A DNA stretch of 64,000 bases from Rubrivivax sp. (GTDB taxonomy: Bacteria; Pseudomonadota; Gammaproteobacteria; Burkholderiales; Burkholderiaceae_C), in the NCBI GenBank assembly GCA_027484825.1, contig JAIXSE010000002.1:62001-126000 (forward strand), written 5' to 3'. Both the position numbers and the translations under genes were made by a program. The stretch's first letter is position 1. Each line of letters starts with the position of its first letter. Below are positions 54,136 through 63,962 of the stretch, piece by piece. A model generated the notes under the pieces. The model made no database searches, was not told the DNA's origin, and saw only the letters and a program-made list of their open reading frames with translations.

Positions 54136-54391
54136 CGGCGCACGTGGGGTGGCGCCCTCAAAGCGCGCGCAAGGTGCCCGACTGCATGGGCGACCGGCGG
54201 GCGTGTCCTTTGTATCGGGACTTTTCCCTGATCGGGCCAAAGGGTGAATCCGTCTAGAATCCGCTTCCCGCGCCTCACGGGGACACTGGATGTTTTTCCC
54301 CTGTGAACTCTGTGAAGCGCAACCGGATCGGGTCGTGCGGCGGCTGCCAGGGTGGCGTCCCCCGCGTTGAAACCATAGAGGGGGTACCTTC

Positions 54392-54664
54392 GTGAACAAG
54401 TCCGAATTGATCGAGCACATTGCCAAGCAGGCGGATATCTCCAAAGCCGCCGCAGGGCGTGCGCTGGAAGCCTTGATCGGCGGCGTCAAAACCACGCTGA
54501 AGAAAAACGGCTCGGTGTCGCTGGTGGGGTTTGGCACCTTCAGCGTGACCAAGCGTGCCGCCCGCAGCGGCCGCAACCCGCGCACGGGCGATGCGATCAA
54601 GATCAAGTCGGCCAAGGTTCCGAAGTTCCGTCCGGGCAAGGCCCTGAAGGACGCAGTGAACTGA
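54392..54664 (+). CDS. hupB: HU-family nucleoid protein
   Basis: A 90-residue DNA-bending protein: [28 protein letters not shown] at the N-terminus, [22 protein letters not shown] (DNA-binding arm), and a [15 protein letters not shown] tail. It starts at GTG 54392 behind AGAGGGGG. The 256 bases upstream contain a possible -10 element, TAGAAT, at 54255-54260, but no good -35 element. Confidence 0.97.
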   Translation: MNKSELIEHIAKQADISKAAAGRALEALIGGVKTTLKKNGSVSLVGFGTFSVTKRAARSGRNPRTGDAIKIKSAKVPKFRPGKALKDAVN

Positions 54665-54785
54665 TTCATTGACGGTTTGCCACGCCATTTACTGATCGTG
54701 GTCAGACTGTTCTCTCTGGAGGCCTCCAGTTTCTGGTAGGCTTCGCCCCCCAACCCGGTATTTGCGGGGAAGGGACAGAATCCTC

Positions 54786-54861
54786 GGGCGCTTAGCTCAG
54801 TTGGTAGAGCGGCTCCTTTACACGGAGTAGGTCGGCGGTTCGAGACCGTCAGCGCCCACCA
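54786..54861 (+). tRNA. tRNA-Val (anticodon TAC)
   Basis: Acceptor stem GGGCGCT (54786-54792) pairs with AGCGCCC (54851-54857), followed by discriminator A and encoded CCA. The anticodon loop TTTACAC (54817-54823) gives TAC. The D and T arms are standard (GTTCGAGAC). Confidence 0.97.
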
Positions 54862-54887
54862 ATCCCGAGGCTAGAATGCCGCTGCGC

Positions 54888-54911
54888 AAAGGCGAACCGA
54901 GGTTCGCCTTT
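54888..54911 (+). terminator. Stem-loop after tRNA-Val
   Basis: AAAGGCGAACC (54888-54898) and GGTTCGCCTTT (54901-54911) form a perfect 11-bp stem with a minimal loop. The T-run is short, so it is probably a terminator or processing signal between the tRNA and ppiD. Confidence 0.7.
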
Positions 54912-54945
54912 GTCGTATGTGCGCAAGGCTCATCTGAGGTTGTTG

Positions 54946-56877
54946 ATGTTTGATTTCGTTCGCAAGCACACGCGACTGCTGCAGTTTCTGCTGCTGATTG
55001 TGATCCTCCCGTCTTTCGTGCTGGTGGGTGTCGAGGGCTACAGCCGTTTCATGGACGGCAGCAATTCCGCCGTTGCCTCGGTGGGCGATCGCAAGATCTC
55101 TCAAACCGAATGGGATGCGGCCGTGCGAGACCAGCAGGAGCGCATGCGGCAGCAGGCGCCCAATGTGGACCCGAAGCTGTTCGACACGCCTGAGATGCGC
55201 CGCCAGGTGCTCCAGACCGTGCTGCGCGACCGCGTGCTGGCCGTGGCCGTGGAAAAGGAACATCGCAGCCTGAGCGATCAGCAGCTGGTGAGCCTCATCC
55301 GCAACGACCCGCAGCTGTCGTTCCTGTATGACGAATCGGGCAAGCTGCGCAAGGAGATGCTGGCAGCCATGGGCCTGACGGCGGACGGCCTGCTGGCGCG
55401 TGTGCGTCAGAGTGCTTTGTCCAACCAGGTGCTGGGCCCCATCGCCGAGAGCGCGCTGCCGACGCAGTCCAGTGCCAACCTGGCCTTCGATGCGCTGCTG
55501 CAGCAGCGTGAGGTGCAGGTGCAGCGTTTTGACGTGCGTGAATTCGCCGCCGCGCTGACCCCCACCGATGCAGACCTCGAAGCCTTCTACAAGGACCCCA
55601 AGGTCTCCGCCAAGTTCGTGCAGCCCGAAACGGCCGACATCGAATATGTGGTGCTGGACCAGGCTGCGCTGAGCAGCAACGTCACCGTCAATCCGGCCGA
55701 CGTTGAAGGCTTCTACAAGCAGAACGAAAAGAACTTCAAGGCTCCGGAAGAGCGTCGCGCCAGCCACATTCTGGTGAAGATGACGCCGGACATGGTGGCT
55801 GCCGACAAGGCCAAGGCCAAAGCCAAGGCGGAGTCGCTGCTGGCCGAAGCCAAGAAGAATCCGGAAGGGTTTGCGGAGCTGGCCAAGAAGAATTCGGACG
55901 ACCCGGGCTCCGCAGCCCGCGGTGGCGACCTGGACTTCTTCGGTGAAGGCGCCATGGTCAAGCCGTTCCAGGACGCGGCCTTCTCGATGAAGGAAGGCGA
56001 GATCAGCAATCTGGTGGAGTCGGACTTCGGCTATCACATCATCAAGCTGACTGGCATTCGCGGTGGCAAGCTGCGTCCGCTGGAAGAAGTGCGTCCCGAG
56101 ATCGAAGCCGCCCTGCGCAAGGACCTCGCGCAGAAGCGCTACACCGAGATGGCCGATGACTTCGGCAATCTGGTGTACGAGCAGAGCGACAGCCTCAAGC
56201 CGGCCGCTGACAAGTTCAAGCTGACCGTTCAGAAGGCCACGGTGCAGCGCAAGCCGGCGGCGACCGCCACTGGCGTGCTGGCGTCGGCCAAGCTGCTGGA
56301 TGCCGTGTTTGCCAACGACACGCTGAACAACAAGCGCAACACCGCTGCGGTGGAAACCGGCTCCAGCCAGCTGGTCTCGGCCCGCGTGGTGGCGTACCAC
56401 CCGAGCCGCACGCCGGCGCTGGCGGATGTGAAGCCGGCGGTGTCGGCAGCCTGGGTGCAGGAGCGTGCCAAGGAGGCGGCCACGAAGGCTGGGCAGGCGC
56501 GTCTGGCGGAACTGCAAAAGGGCGGCGATGCCAAGGGCCTGAGTGAAGCGACGGTGGTGTCGCGCGCCAAGTCGGCCGGTCTGCAGGGCAAGGCGCTGGA
56601 CCAGGTGCTGCGCGCTGACGTGTCGAAGCTGCCCGCCTTTGTGGGGGTGGATGCAGGTGACGGTCAGTATCTGGTGGTGCGCATCAACAAGGTGCTGCCG
56701 CGTGACCCGTCGCTGATCGACCCGAAGCGGGTGTCGGACCAGTATGCCCAGACCTGGGCGGCTGCAGAGCTGATGAGCTTCTACAACGCGATGAAGACCC
56801 AGTACAAGGCGGCGATCAAGCCGGCCGTGGAGAAGTCTTTGGCAGCCTCGGCTGCGAGCTCGTCGCCGGCTCCTTGA
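54946..56877 (+). CDS. ppiD: Periplasmic folding chaperone PpiD (SurA-N and parvulin domains)
   Basis: A 643-residue inner-membrane-anchored protein. One helix near residues 12-34 ([21 protein letters not shown]) anchors it. A SurA-like chaperone region (about 40-160) and a parvulin domain ([60 protein letters not shown]) follow, then a long C-terminal part. PpiD sits at the Sec translocon exit and helps outer-membrane proteins fold. The ATG at 54946 is chosen since the family begins MFDFVRKH; the longer frame to 54910 lacks support. Confidence 0.94.
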   Translation: MFDFVRKHTRLLQFLLLIVILPSFVLVGVEGYSRFMDGSNSAVASVGDRKISQTEWDAAVRDQQERMRQQAPNVDPKLFDTPEMRRQVLQTVLRDRVLAVAVEKEHRSLSDQQLVSLIRNDPQLSFLYDESGKLRKEMLAAMGLTADGLLARVRQSALSNQVLGPIAESALPTQSSANLAFDALLQQREVQVQRFDVREFAAALTPTDADLEAFYKDPKVSAKFVQPETADIEYVVLDQAALSSNVTVNPADVEGFYKQNEKNFKAPEERRASHILVKMTPDMVAADKAKAKAKAESLLAEAKKNPEGFAELAKKNSDDPGSAARGGDLDFFGEGAMVKPFQDAAFSMKEGEISNLVESDFGYHIIKLTGIRGGKLRPLEEVRPEIEAALRKDLAQKRYTEMADDFGNLVYEQSDSLKPAADKFKLTVQKATVQRKPAATATGVLASAKLLDAVFANDTLNNKRNTAAVETGSSQLVSARVVAYHPSRTPALADVKPAVSAAWVQERAKEAATKAGQARLAELQKGGDAKGLSEATVVSRAKSAGLQGKALDQVLRADVSKLPAFVGVDAGDGQYLVVRINKVLPRDPSLIDPKRVSDQYAQTWAAAELMSFYNAMKTQYKAAIKPAVEKSLAASAASSSPAP

Positions 56878-56889
56878 GCCTGTTTGGCG

Positions 56890-56912
56890 GCAACCGCTGA
56901 GGCGGTTGCTTG
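56890..56912 (+). terminator. Probable weak terminator after ppiD
   Basis: GCAACCGC (56890-56897), loop TGAG, and GCGGTTGC (56902-56909) form an 8-bp stem twelve bases beyond the ppiD stop. The following TTGC is a poor T-tract. Confidence 0.55.
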
Positions 56913-57013
56913 CTGATCGCACAGACGATGGGTTGGGTTTAAAAAATTTTCAGGATTTAGGCTCAAGAAGCTTTCTACAGAGAGAAATCTGAGCCATAAT
57001 CTAATTCTTCGCC

Positions 57014-57090
57014 GGTGGCTGTAGCTCAGTTGGTAGAGTCCCAGATTGTGATTCTGGTTGTCGTGGGTTCGAGTCCCATCAGCCACCCCA
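57014..57090 (+). tRNA. tRNA-His (anticodon GTG)
   Basis: GTGGCTG (57015-57021) pairs with CAGCCAC (57080-57086), with the extra G-1 (57014) opposite C73, as in all tRNA-His, and encoded CCA at the end. The anticodon loop TTGTGAT gives GTG. The T loop is GTTCGAGTC. Confidence 0.97.
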
Positions 57091-57113
57091 CCGGATAAGG
57101 CAGCAATGCCACG

Positions 57114-57152
57114 AACGCCGACAAGATTCAGGTCTTGTCGGCGTTTTTGTTT
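57114..57152 (+). terminator. Rho-independent terminator after tRNA-His
   Basis: AACGCCGACAAGA (57114-57126), a 6-base loop, and TCTTGTCGGCGTT (57133-57145) form a perfect 13-bp stem running into TTTGTTT. Confidence 0.93.
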
Positions 57153-57389
57153 GTGCCTCAGAAGTTGGCAGAAATTGACCTCATATTCCCGAAATGGGAA
57201 TTTGAAGGGCCCCAGGGCCAGGGTTCATGCAGTCTCGCTTTGGAACCAATCCTGAGATCGTGGCCTTCGTGCTGCGTCTTGTGCTGGCGGGGGAGGGGGC
57301 AAGGTGTCTCCTGGCGCCGACCCTGCGCGTAGCTGACGTAGGCGCCATGAGGAGCCTCGTTGAAATCGTTCGCAACGTGCAGCGCGCCA

Positions 57390-57416
57390 AAAGAAAAAGC
57401 CCGCACTTGGCGGGCT
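57390..57416 (-). terminator. Terminator of the leftward small-protein/GNAT-like pair
   Basis: On the minus strand AGCCCGC, loop CAAGT and GCGGGCT are followed by TTTTCTTTTG. It lies 17 bases after the stop of the 61-residue gene. Confidence 0.88.
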
Positions 57417-57432
57417 CTTCACGGCGCGTCGT

Positions 57433-57618
57433 CTATCGACGAGCTACAACGACGCCTGAGATGTCATCCTCGAGCACTCCCTCCAAGCGCTTGCGCAGCT
57501 CAGAAAGAGTTGTACGCTGGCGAGAGAGAATACGTGCACGCGCTTGATCGAGCAGCACTACGGTCGTCGGCTCAAGTTTGGGCCTCCGATTCGTGGTCTT
57601 TTTCGTCGCGATGTTCAT
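57433..57618 (-). CDS. Small basic protein overlapping a GNAT-like gene
   Basis: A 61-residue protein (MNIATKKTTNRRPKLEPTTVVLL...RQRTTLSELRKRLEGVLEDD). It has no signal peptide and is basic at the N-terminus, with a helical LSELRKRLEGVLED segment. The ATG follows GGAGAAG at correct spacing, and a terminator follows the stop, so it looks real. It overlaps the 202-residue upstream gene by 47 bases. The layout suggests a two-gene module, possibly toxin-antitoxin, but the protein matches no antitoxin I can name. Confidence 0.65.
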   Translation of the reverse strand: MNIATKKTTNRRPKLEPTTVVLLDQARARILSRQRTTLSELRKRLEGVLEDDISGVVVARR

Positions 57619-58180
57619 GGTCTTCTCCAGTGCGCGATTGGATCACCATCGCGCGAAGCCTCTTTTGAGAGGTGGTTAAATTGTAGCCTGCTAGTCGATA
57701 TCGCACCATCGCGCCGCTTGTCGGGTTCAGCAGGCGTATCCCGGGTTGCTCCTCGTCATCCCGAGAAATTTGCACGCCGTACATGACCAACGCGGAGACG
57801 ATGATCGGTAAGACCTTTCCTTTCAGCGGGTGCTGCCAGGGTGCACCTTCCAGATGAGTCAACGACAACCAGTGCTTGTGCCGGGACAGCCTAGCAACGG
57901 CAATTGCACAAAGTTTCCCATCGACTAAAAGTGACAGCTCAATCCCTCGAGGTCCGCGTCGATAGTGTGGTGCCAGGATCTCGTGCTCCCAGTCCCACCT
58001 GACCCGGCGCCTCTCGTGCCCGTACCAGTCTCGACGGGCCACTCTGAGGATGTCGTCATTGATGGTGCCAACATCTATTCGAAATCGGTACTCGGATAGC
58101 AACTGCTCCTCAAGCAGTTCCCTCACTAACTTGCGATGAACCTTGTAGCGTGCCGCCGCGTCACGATGCGCCTCGTTCAT
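57572..58180 (-). CDS. Hypothetical protein, possibly GNAT-fold acetyltransferase-like
   Basis: A 202-residue protein. Residues 1-80 are charged and helical. From about 80 the order of segments resembles degenerate GNAT proteins found with small partners in mobile regions: ELSLLVDGKLCAIAVARLSRH, then LTHLEGAPWQHPLKGKVLPIIVSALVMYG, then GIRLLNPTSGAMVRYRLAGYNLTT. The usual acetyl-CoA loop (Q/RxxGxG/A) is not evident, so catalysis is doubtful. GC is lower than in flanking genes, and it lies just after tRNA-His, a common island site. It is coupled to the 61-residue gene. Confidence 0.55.
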   Translation of the reverse strand: MNEAHRDAAARYKVHRKLVRELLEEQLLSEYRFRIDVGTINDDILRVARRDWYGHERRRVRWDWEHEILAPHYRRGPRGIELSLLVDGKLCAIAVARLSRHKHWLSLTHLEGAPWQHPLKGKVLPIIVSALVMYGVQISRDDEEQPGIRLLNPTSGAMVRYRLAGYNLTTSQKRLRAMVIQSRTGEDHEHRDEKDHESEAQT

Positions 58181-58733
58181 AGGGAGTAGCGAACCGCGTC
58201 AGACGCTTGAGTACGAGGAGGTCGCGAGTTCAGCACCTCGGCGAGCATGTCAGCACCACTGTCAGGGATGATGAGAACATGGCCAGATTCGTGCCGGCCA
58301 GACGATGTACTACGAGTCAAACCGACTCGGATCTTGGTTCGTGTATTTCTCGCCCTTTACTGCTTCTTACACGTAATGCGCGGCGCCGCCTCATCAAATG
58401 GCGGAGGAGCTTTTCACAGAAGCTTGGTTGGATGCCACCGCTTAGACTGCCCGCCAACCGAGTAGGTGTAGCGGACGTCCGCCTGGTAGGTAGGGCGCCG
58501 AGACGTCGCGTTTCGCTTCAGCTCCACAGACGTCAGCACGCCAGGCACCGTAGGCCAGGATGCGGTCTGGCGCGTCTTGAGGATGTTGCTGACCGCGCCA
58601 TGCAGAAAAACAGCCCCGCCAGCACAAACAGCGTTGCCAGGAGCGCGAGCGCAATGGGGGCCATCTTTGCTTTCATTCGCGCACGAAGGCAGATGGCCTG
58701 TCCGACGCTCAGGCGTCGCCCTGAGGCCACCCC
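58181..58733. other. Accessory gap with no confident gene
   Basis: These 553 bases of mixed composition hold only short open frames. One minus-strand candidate (about 58533-58676) would encode a 47-residue peptide with one hydrophobic helix (MAPIALALLATLFVLAGLFF). It has no clear ribosome site and its C-terminus looks random, so it is not called as a gene. The gap probably contains decayed accessory DNA. Confidence 0.5.
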
Positions 58734-59261
58734 TTACGGCTTCAGCGGCGCCAGCCGCGCAACGATGTTGCCACTCTCATCCACCAGCGTCAGTCGCTTC
58801 GGCTCGGTGCGCACCGAACGCGTCGCCAGCATGGCGGTGTTCCAGCCCCGCGAGACGGACTCCGCCTCGCCCGGGCAGGCCATTCGGGTGGACGCGCCGC
58901 CCGCATCGTCAAAGCGCAGCGCCGACGGCACATCCGATGCCGCCTTGAGTGGCCGCCGATAGCGGTTGCAGCCATCGGTGCCCGACGCCACGCCGTCCTG
59001 GATGCTCAAGGTCGGCCGCGGCCCGGTCGCCGGCAGCTCGGCACCATTGAGTGCGGTCACCACCCATTCCTGCTGGTCCCAGCGGGACGTGTGCGGCAGG
59101 CTGCCTGCCGGCGTGGTCGGTGTGGCGGGCCCGCTGGCGCAGGCGGACAGGCCCAGCAGGGCTGCAGCGGCGATTGCCATCAGCGATGCGCGTGGCACCA
59201 GTCGTGCACGTTGCGCGGTCGCTCGACTCTGCAGGGCGGTGATGGCGAGGGAGTTTGTCAT
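58734..59261 (-). CDS. META-domain lipoprotein (HslJ-like)
   Basis: A 175-residue protein. An N-terminal signal with lipobox LSAC (near residue 40) is followed by a META domain with WVVTALNGAELPATG, LSIQDGVASGTDGCNRYRRPL, and a final LTLVDESGNIVARLAPL. Homologues (E. coli HslJ) are heat-inducible envelope lipoproteins of unclear function. The start at 59261 follows GGAG at seven bases; a later start (MAIAAAALLGLSAC) would give a more typical short signal. Confidence 0.88.
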   Translation of the reverse strand: MTNSLAITALQSRATAQRARLVPRASLMAIAAAALLGLSACASGPATPTTPAGSLPHTSRWDQQEWVVTALNGAELPATGPRPTLSIQDGVASGTDGCNRYRRPLKAASDVPSALRFDDAGGASTRMACPGEAESVSRGWNTAMLATRSVRTEPKRLTLVDESGNIVARLAPLKP

Positions 59262-59426
59262 GCGTCTTCTCCGGGGTTCTGTCGACCCTGATGGATCGGT
59301 TCCACCCCAGCTTAGCCCAAGCTCGCTGAGCCTTGCCGCTGACAAGGGCATGTCTGCCCCCAAGGGGAGAGGCCTCAAGATGCTGCAAGAGGCGCTGAAG
59401 GGTCGTGATTGCGTCCCGCCAGACGC

Positions 59427-60167
59427 TCAGACCAGCCCTTGCTTGCTCGCCAGCACCGCCGCTTCCGCGCGGCTGGACACATTGAGCTTCTTGTAGATGC
59501 TCTTGATGTGGTCGTTGACGGTGAACCACTTGATGCCCATCAGGTTGGCAATTTCCTTGATGGTGAAGCCCTTGCTCAGGTAGGTCAGCACCTCATTCTC
59601 ACGAGGGGTGAGCCGCTCCCATTCCGGCAGCGGGTCCAGCGTGACGCCGCGTCCGCTGGGTGTGGCGCTGGAGGTGAGGGTGCCGAAGCCGGAATTCAGC
59701 CCCATCGGGCCGGAATCGCCACTGGAGCCGGGCCGGAAGTGCGACAACAGGCGCCGCGCAATGGCCGGTGACAGCGGCGGCTGGCCGCGCACGATGCGCT
59801 GCAACTCCTCCACCAGCACCTCAAAGCGGTCTTCCTTGAGCAGGTAGCCGTCCGCCCCGCGCTGCAGGGCCGGGAAGAGGTGATCGTCGTCCGAATACAG
59901 TGTGGTGACGATCTTCACCGCCGGCCGGTTGGCCAGCTCGCCGAGGAACTCCATGCCGTTGCCGTCCGGCAGTTCCAGGTCGATCAGGATCAGCTTGAAG
60001 CCCGGGCCGCCGGGCTCGGCATCCGCGCGGGCCAGTTGATGGCGGGCGCCTTCGAGGTCCCCGGCTTCGGTGATCTCCATCCCGTCGCTGAAACTCTCGC
60101 GCACGACCCGGCACAGGAAGCTGCGGGCTACCGGATTGTCTTCGACGATGAGAACTTTGACGGCCAT
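59427..60167 (-). CDS. NarL/LuxR-type response regulator
   Basis: A 246-residue regulator. The receiver (VLIVEDNPVARSFLCRVV, LILIDLELPDGNGMEFL, TTLYSDDDHLF, GYLLKED) carries the phosphoacceptor Asp near 63. A 45-residue Gly/Ser-rich linker leads to a LuxR-type helix-turn-helix (ERLTPRENEVLTYLSKGFTIKEIANLMGIKWFTVNDHIKSIYKKLNV). No cognate kinase is adjacent, so it is an orphan in this window. Confidence 0.95.
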   Translation of the reverse strand: MAVKVLIVEDNPVARSFLCRVVRESFSDGMEITEAGDLEGARHQLARADAEPGGPGFKLILIDLELPDGNGMEFLGELANRPAVKIVTTLYSDDDHLFPALQRGADGYLLKEDRFEVLVEELQRIVRGQPPLSPAIARRLLSHFRPGSSGDSGPMGLNSGFGTLTSSATPSGRGVTLDPLPEWERLTPRENEVLTYLSKGFTIKEIANLMGIKWFTVNDHIKSIYKKLNVSSRAEAAVLASKQGLV

Positions 60168-60288
60168 GGGGATGCGTGGACTTGAGCTCCGGCATCCTAG
60201 CGCACGCTCAGACTCCCCACGCCCCCGCGAAGAGGGTGGAGGCCGGCTTTTTTATGGGGCAGTCGCCGCAACTGTACCCCCGTTCCTC

Positions 60289-61269
60289 TCAGGTACGGTT
60301 GACCACCACGAGCTTGCCGACCACGGCCCGGCCGCTCATGCAGGCGAAGGCCTGTGGCAGGTCCTCCATCGGCAGCACCTGGTCGATCACCGGCTTGACC
60401 TTGCCCTGTGCATACCAGGTGGCCAGGGCCTTCATCATCTCCGCGTTGCGGCGAGGTTCCCGCTTGGCAAACTCGCCCCAGAACACCCCCACGATGGAGG
60501 CGCCCTTGAGCAGGGCCAGATTCAGCGGCAGTGCGGGGATCTGGCCCTGCGCAAAGCCCACAACGAGGTATCGACCGCGCCAGGCGATGGAGCGGAAGGC
60601 GGCTTCCGCCAGGTCGCCGCCCACCGGGTCGTAAATGACGTCCGGGCCACGGCCCTCGGTCAGCGTCTTGAGTTCATCACGCAGCGATTGGCTGCCGTAA
60701 TTGATGGTGGCGTCCGCGCCCAGTTCCTTGCAGCGCGCGCACTTTGCGTCCGTGGATGCCGCAGCAATGACGCGAGCCCCGGCGGCCTTGGCAATCTGGA
60801 TGGCGGCGGTGCCCACGCCTCCGGCTGCGCCCAGGATCAGTACCGTCTCTCCGGGCTGCAGCGCCGCCCGGTCCATCAATGCATGGTGGCTGGTGGCATA
60901 GGTGCAGAGAAAGGCGGCGGCATCTTCGAAGGGAAAGCCCGCGGGCAGCGGCAGCGCCAGCGCGGCAGGCACCAGGGCTTCCGTGGCAAACCCGCCAGTG
61001 CCGGTGAAGGCGGCCACCGTGTCGCCCGGCTTGAAGCCCGTCACCCCATCCCCCACCGCATCCACCACGCCCGCGAATTCGGTGCCCGGAACGAAGGGCA
61101 GCGGCGGCTTCATCTGGTACTTGTTCTGAATGATCAGCAGGTCCGGAAAATTCAGGCTGGCGGCGCGGATGCTCACCCGCAACTGCCCCGGCCCCGGCTG
61201 CAGCGCAGGCAGCTCCTTCCACTGCAATGCCTCGACACCCGTCGGGTTTTCGCACAGCCAGGCCTTCAT
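60289..61269 (-). CDS. NADPH:quinone oxidoreductase-family protein
   Basis: A 326-residue medium-chain dehydrogenase/reductase without structural zinc cysteines, hence the quinone reductase group. It has a catalytic N-terminal domain (ALQWKELPALQPGPGQLRVSIRAASLNFPD, VPGTEFAGVV) and a Rossmann domain (VLILGAAGGVGTAAIQIAKAAGARVIAA). It would reduce quinones or enals with NADPH. It is divergent from surE and probably transcribed alone. Confidence 0.94.
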   Translation of the reverse strand: MKAWLCENPTGVEALQWKELPALQPGPGQLRVSIRAASLNFPDLLIIQNKYQMKPPLPFVPGTEFAGVVDAVGDGVTGFKPGDTVAAFTGTGGFATEALVPAALALPLPAGFPFEDAAAFLCTYATSHHALMDRAALQPGETVLILGAAGGVGTAAIQIAKAAGARVIAAASTDAKCARCKELGADATINYGSQSLRDELKTLTEGRGPDVIYDPVGGDLAEAAFRSIAWRGRYLVVGFAQGQIPALPLNLALLKGASIVGVFWGEFAKREPRRNAEMMKALATWYAQGKVKPVIDQVLPMEDLPQAFACMSGRAVVGKLVVVNRT

Positions 61270-61372
61270 GATGCTTGCTCCTTGTCCTTGTCAGTCCAGA
61301 AATCGAGTCGATGATAGGGAGGCGCCCCAGGCCGCTGCGTCTCTCAGGTGACGTCTGCCTACAATGCGGTTC

Positions 61373-62128
61373 ATGCGCATACTTATCGCCAACGACGACG
61401 GATACCTGGCCCCTGGTCTGCACGCGCTGGTGCGTGCCTGCGAAGGGCTGGGGCAGATTGAGGTGATCGCCCCTGAGCAAAATGCCAGCGGCACCTCGAA
61501 TTCGCTGACGCTGACCCGGCCCCTGTCGGTGTTCACCGCGGCCAACGGCTTCCGTTATGTCAACGGCACGCCGTCGGACTGCGTCCACCTGGCCCTGACC
61601 GGCCTGCTGGACTACCGGCCCGACCTGGTGCTCTCCGGCATCAACAACGGCGCCAACATGGGCGACGACACGCTCTATTCCGGCACTGTGGCGGCCGCGA
61701 CCGAAGGCTATCTGTTCGGCATCCCGTCCATCGCGTTCTCGCAGGTCGAGAAGGGTTGGGGCCATCTGGACGCCGCCGCTGCCATGGCTCGGCAACTGGT
61801 GCAGGAAGTGATTGCCGGTGGCTTGGGGCAACCCTTCCTGCTGAGCGTGAACATCCCCAACCGCTCCGACGCCGCTCAATTGCCGCGCGAGGTCACCCGC
61901 CTGGGTCGCCGCCATGCCAGCGAAGCCACCATCCAGCAGCGCAGTCCGCGCGGCGAGATGATCTACTGGATCGGCCCGGCCGGTGACGCACGCGAAGCCG
62001 GGGAGGGCACCGACTTCCATGCGACCGCCAGCGGCAAGGTCTCCATCACCCCCTTGCAGGTGGACCTGACCGAGCATGCCTCGCTGGGGGCCTGGCGTCA
62101 GCGTCTGAAGTTGAACGGCGCCGCATGA
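61373..62128 (+). CDS. surE: Survival protein SurE (5'-nucleotidase)
   Basis: A 251-residue metal-dependent nucleotidase: [16 protein letters not shown] carries the DD metal site, [25 protein letters not shown] follows, and the fold is complete. It acts on nucleoside 5'-monophosphates, and its gene lies with pcm, nlpD and rpoS in many proteobacteria. The ATG at 61373 is used (MRILIAND); an in-frame ATG nine bases earlier is possible. The stop overlaps the pcm start (ATGA). Confidence 0.97.
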   Translation: MRILIANDDGYLAPGLHALVRACEGLGQIEVIAPEQNASGTSNSLTLTRPLSVFTAANGFRYVNGTPSDCVHLALTGLLDYRPDLVLSGINNGANMGDDTLYSGTVAAATEGYLFGIPSIAFSQVEKGWGHLDAAAAMARQLVQEVIAGGLGQPFLLSVNIPNRSDAAQLPREVTRLGRRHASEATIQQRSPRGEMIYWIGPAGDAREAGEGTDFHATASGKVSITPLQVDLTEHASLGAWRQRLKLNGAA

Positions 62129-62955
62129 GCGACTCGCCGCCGCGCGCCAAGCGGTTTCCGCTGTCGCTGCACCAGCTGGGCAACACGCCCAAGCCGGGCG
62201 CCGCTGTGGCGCGTGAACCGCTCAAGCCGCAAGGCCATTGGCAGCAGGCGGCCGCACTGAAGGCCCGCACGACCCCTCCCAGCGGCCTCGGACTGGACTC
62301 TGCGGGCGTGCGCCAGCGCATGGTCCAGCGGCTGCGTGCGGAGGGCTTGAGCGATGAGCGCGTGCTAGGCGCCCTGGCCACCGTGCCGCGGCATGAGTTC
62401 GTGGACACCGCCCTGGCCATCCAGGCCTACGAGGACACCAGCCTGCCCATCGGCCACGGCCAGACCATCTCAAAACCGTCGGTGGTGGGGCGCATGATCG
62501 CGCTGATGCTGTCGGCGCCGGGGGCGCAGGCCCGCGGGGATCTGGGCCGGGTGCTGGAGATCGGCACCGGCTGCGGCTATCAGGCGGCGCTGCTGATGCA
62601 GGTGGCGCGGCAAGTCGTGTCGGTGGAACGGCTCAAGCCTTTGCATGACAAGGCCAGCGCCCATCTGACCGGTTATTCGCGGGTGCGGCTCGTCTATGGG
62701 GACGGCATGCTCGGCCATCCTCCCTCGGCGCCTTACGACAGCATCATCTCCGCCGCCGGCGGGGACGACATCCCCCAGGCCTGGCTGGACCAACTGGCCC
62801 CCGGCGGACGCCTGGTGGCCCCGATGACCGCTCCCAGCGGCCGGGGTCAGGTGCTGGTGCTGATCGACCATGTGCGCGATGCGCAGGGTTCTCGCTTTGT
62901 GCGCAGCTTGCATGAGGCGGTCCTGTTCGTGCCCCTAAAATCGGGCGTCATGTAA
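62125..62955 (+). CDS. pcm: Protein-L-isoaspartate O-methyltransferase
   Basis: A 276-residue repair enzyme that methylates isoaspartate in aged proteins. [33 protein letters not shown] is the SAM site, and [32 protein letters not shown] is the family signature. An N-terminal extension of about 65 residues precedes the normal start of homology. It is coupled to surE by a 4-base overlap. Confidence 0.97.
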   Translation: MSDSPPRAKRFPLSLHQLGNTPKPGAAVAREPLKPQGHWQQAAALKARTTPPSGLGLDSAGVRQRMVQRLRAEGLSDERVLGALATVPRHEFVDTALAIQAYEDTSLPIGHGQTISKPSVVGRMIALMLSAPGAQARGDLGRVLEIGTGCGYQAALLMQVARQVVSVERLKPLHDKASAHLTGYSRVRLVYGDGMLGHPPSAPYDSIISAAGGDDIPQAWLDQLAPGGRLVAPMTAPSGRGQVLVLIDHVRDAQGSRFVRSLHEAVLFVPLKSGVM

Positions 62956-63004
62956 CCGGTCGACAGGTCCGGATACAGCGTTCTGTAACGACAAACAAAA
63001 GCGC

Positions 63005-63937
63005 ATGCAACATCTTCATCGTCTTCCGCTTGTTGGGGTCTCCGTGCTGTTGCTGGCGCTGGTCGGGTGTACCGTCACGCCGCACCGCGCGCCCGTGGAG
63101 GAACGCACCGTTGGCAAGCCGCCCGCGCCGACTCCATCGGCCCCCGCTCCGACGCCCGCGGCTGAGGCGCCCAAGTCGCTGCCAGGCGCCGAGAACGCCG
63201 GCAAGCCGGGCTACTACACCGTCAAGCCGGGCGACACGCTCATCCGCATCGCCCTGGACAACGGCCAGTCCTGGCGCGAGCTGGCGCGCTGGAACGGCAT
63301 GGACAATCCCAACATCATCGAAGTGGGGCAGGTGTTGCGCGTGGTGCCGCCCGGTGTGGACCCCACCTCGGTGACCACCCGTCCGCTGGCCTCCACCCGT
63401 GTGGACAGCCGTCCGCTGGACCCCAAGGCTGCGGCCTCTGCGCCCACCGCCACAACCACGACCGCCGCAACGAATGGCGCGTCGGCACCGGCCACCAGTG
63501 CGCTGCCCTCCAGTGGCCCCACCGGCGTGGTGGCCTCCGCGCCCACCGCGCCCGTCATCAAGGACGATGACGACATCAGCTGGGGTTGGCCCGCTTCCGG
63601 CCAGGTGCTAGCAGGCTTTGACGAAGTCCGCAACAAGGGCCTGGCCTTTGCGGGCAAGGCCGGGGACCCCGTCTTCGCCGCTGCCGATGGCCGCGTGATG
63701 TACGCGGGTGCGGGCTTGCGCGGATACGGCAACATGATCATCATCAAGCACAGCACGAACTATCTGACGGCTTACGCTCACAACCAGACCTTGCTCGTGA
63801 AGGAAGATCAGGTGGTGCGCAAGGGTCAGAAGATCGCTGAAATGGGTGATACCGACACGGACCGGGTCAAGCTGCACTTCGAGGTGCGCAAGCAGGGCAA
63901 GCCCATCGACCCTGCCAAGCTGTTGCCCAACCGTTAG
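63005..63937 (+). CDS. nlpD: NlpD-like lipoprotein with LysM and degenerate M23 domain
   Basis: A 310-residue lipoprotein with lipobox LALVGC (Cys22). A LysM domain (about 70-118, YYTVKPGDTLIRIALDNGQSWRELARWNGM) binds peptidoglycan. A Thr/Ala/Pro linker follows, and then an M23 domain from about 195. The first zinc-ligand motif reads NKGLAF and lacks the His and Asp of active enzymes, although TAYAHN and LHFEV remain. It is therefore probably an amidase activator like E. coli NlpD. It lies 49 bases after pcm. Confidence 0.94.
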   Translation: MQHLHRLPLVGVSVLLLALVGCTVTPHRAPVEERTVGKPPAPTPSAPAPTPAAEAPKSLPGAENAGKPGYYTVKPGDTLIRIALDNGQSWRELARWNGMDNPNIIEVGQVLRVVPPGVDPTSVTTRPLASTRVDSRPLDPKAAASAPTATTTTAATNGASAPATSALPSSGPTGVVASAPTAPVIKDDDDISWGWPASGQVLAGFDEVRNKGLAFAGKAGDPVFAAADGRVMYAGAGLRGYGNMIIIKHSTNYLTAYAHNQTLLVKEDQVVRKGQKIAEMGDTDTDRVKLHFEVRKQGKPIDPAKLLPNR

Positions 63938-63962
63938 CAGGCGCTGAAGGAGGCGCCGCGAC

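Noticed and set aside
58533-58676. 47-residue membrane peptide on the minus strand
   Set aside because: There is one hydrophobic helix but no ribosome site, and the C-terminal half looks random.
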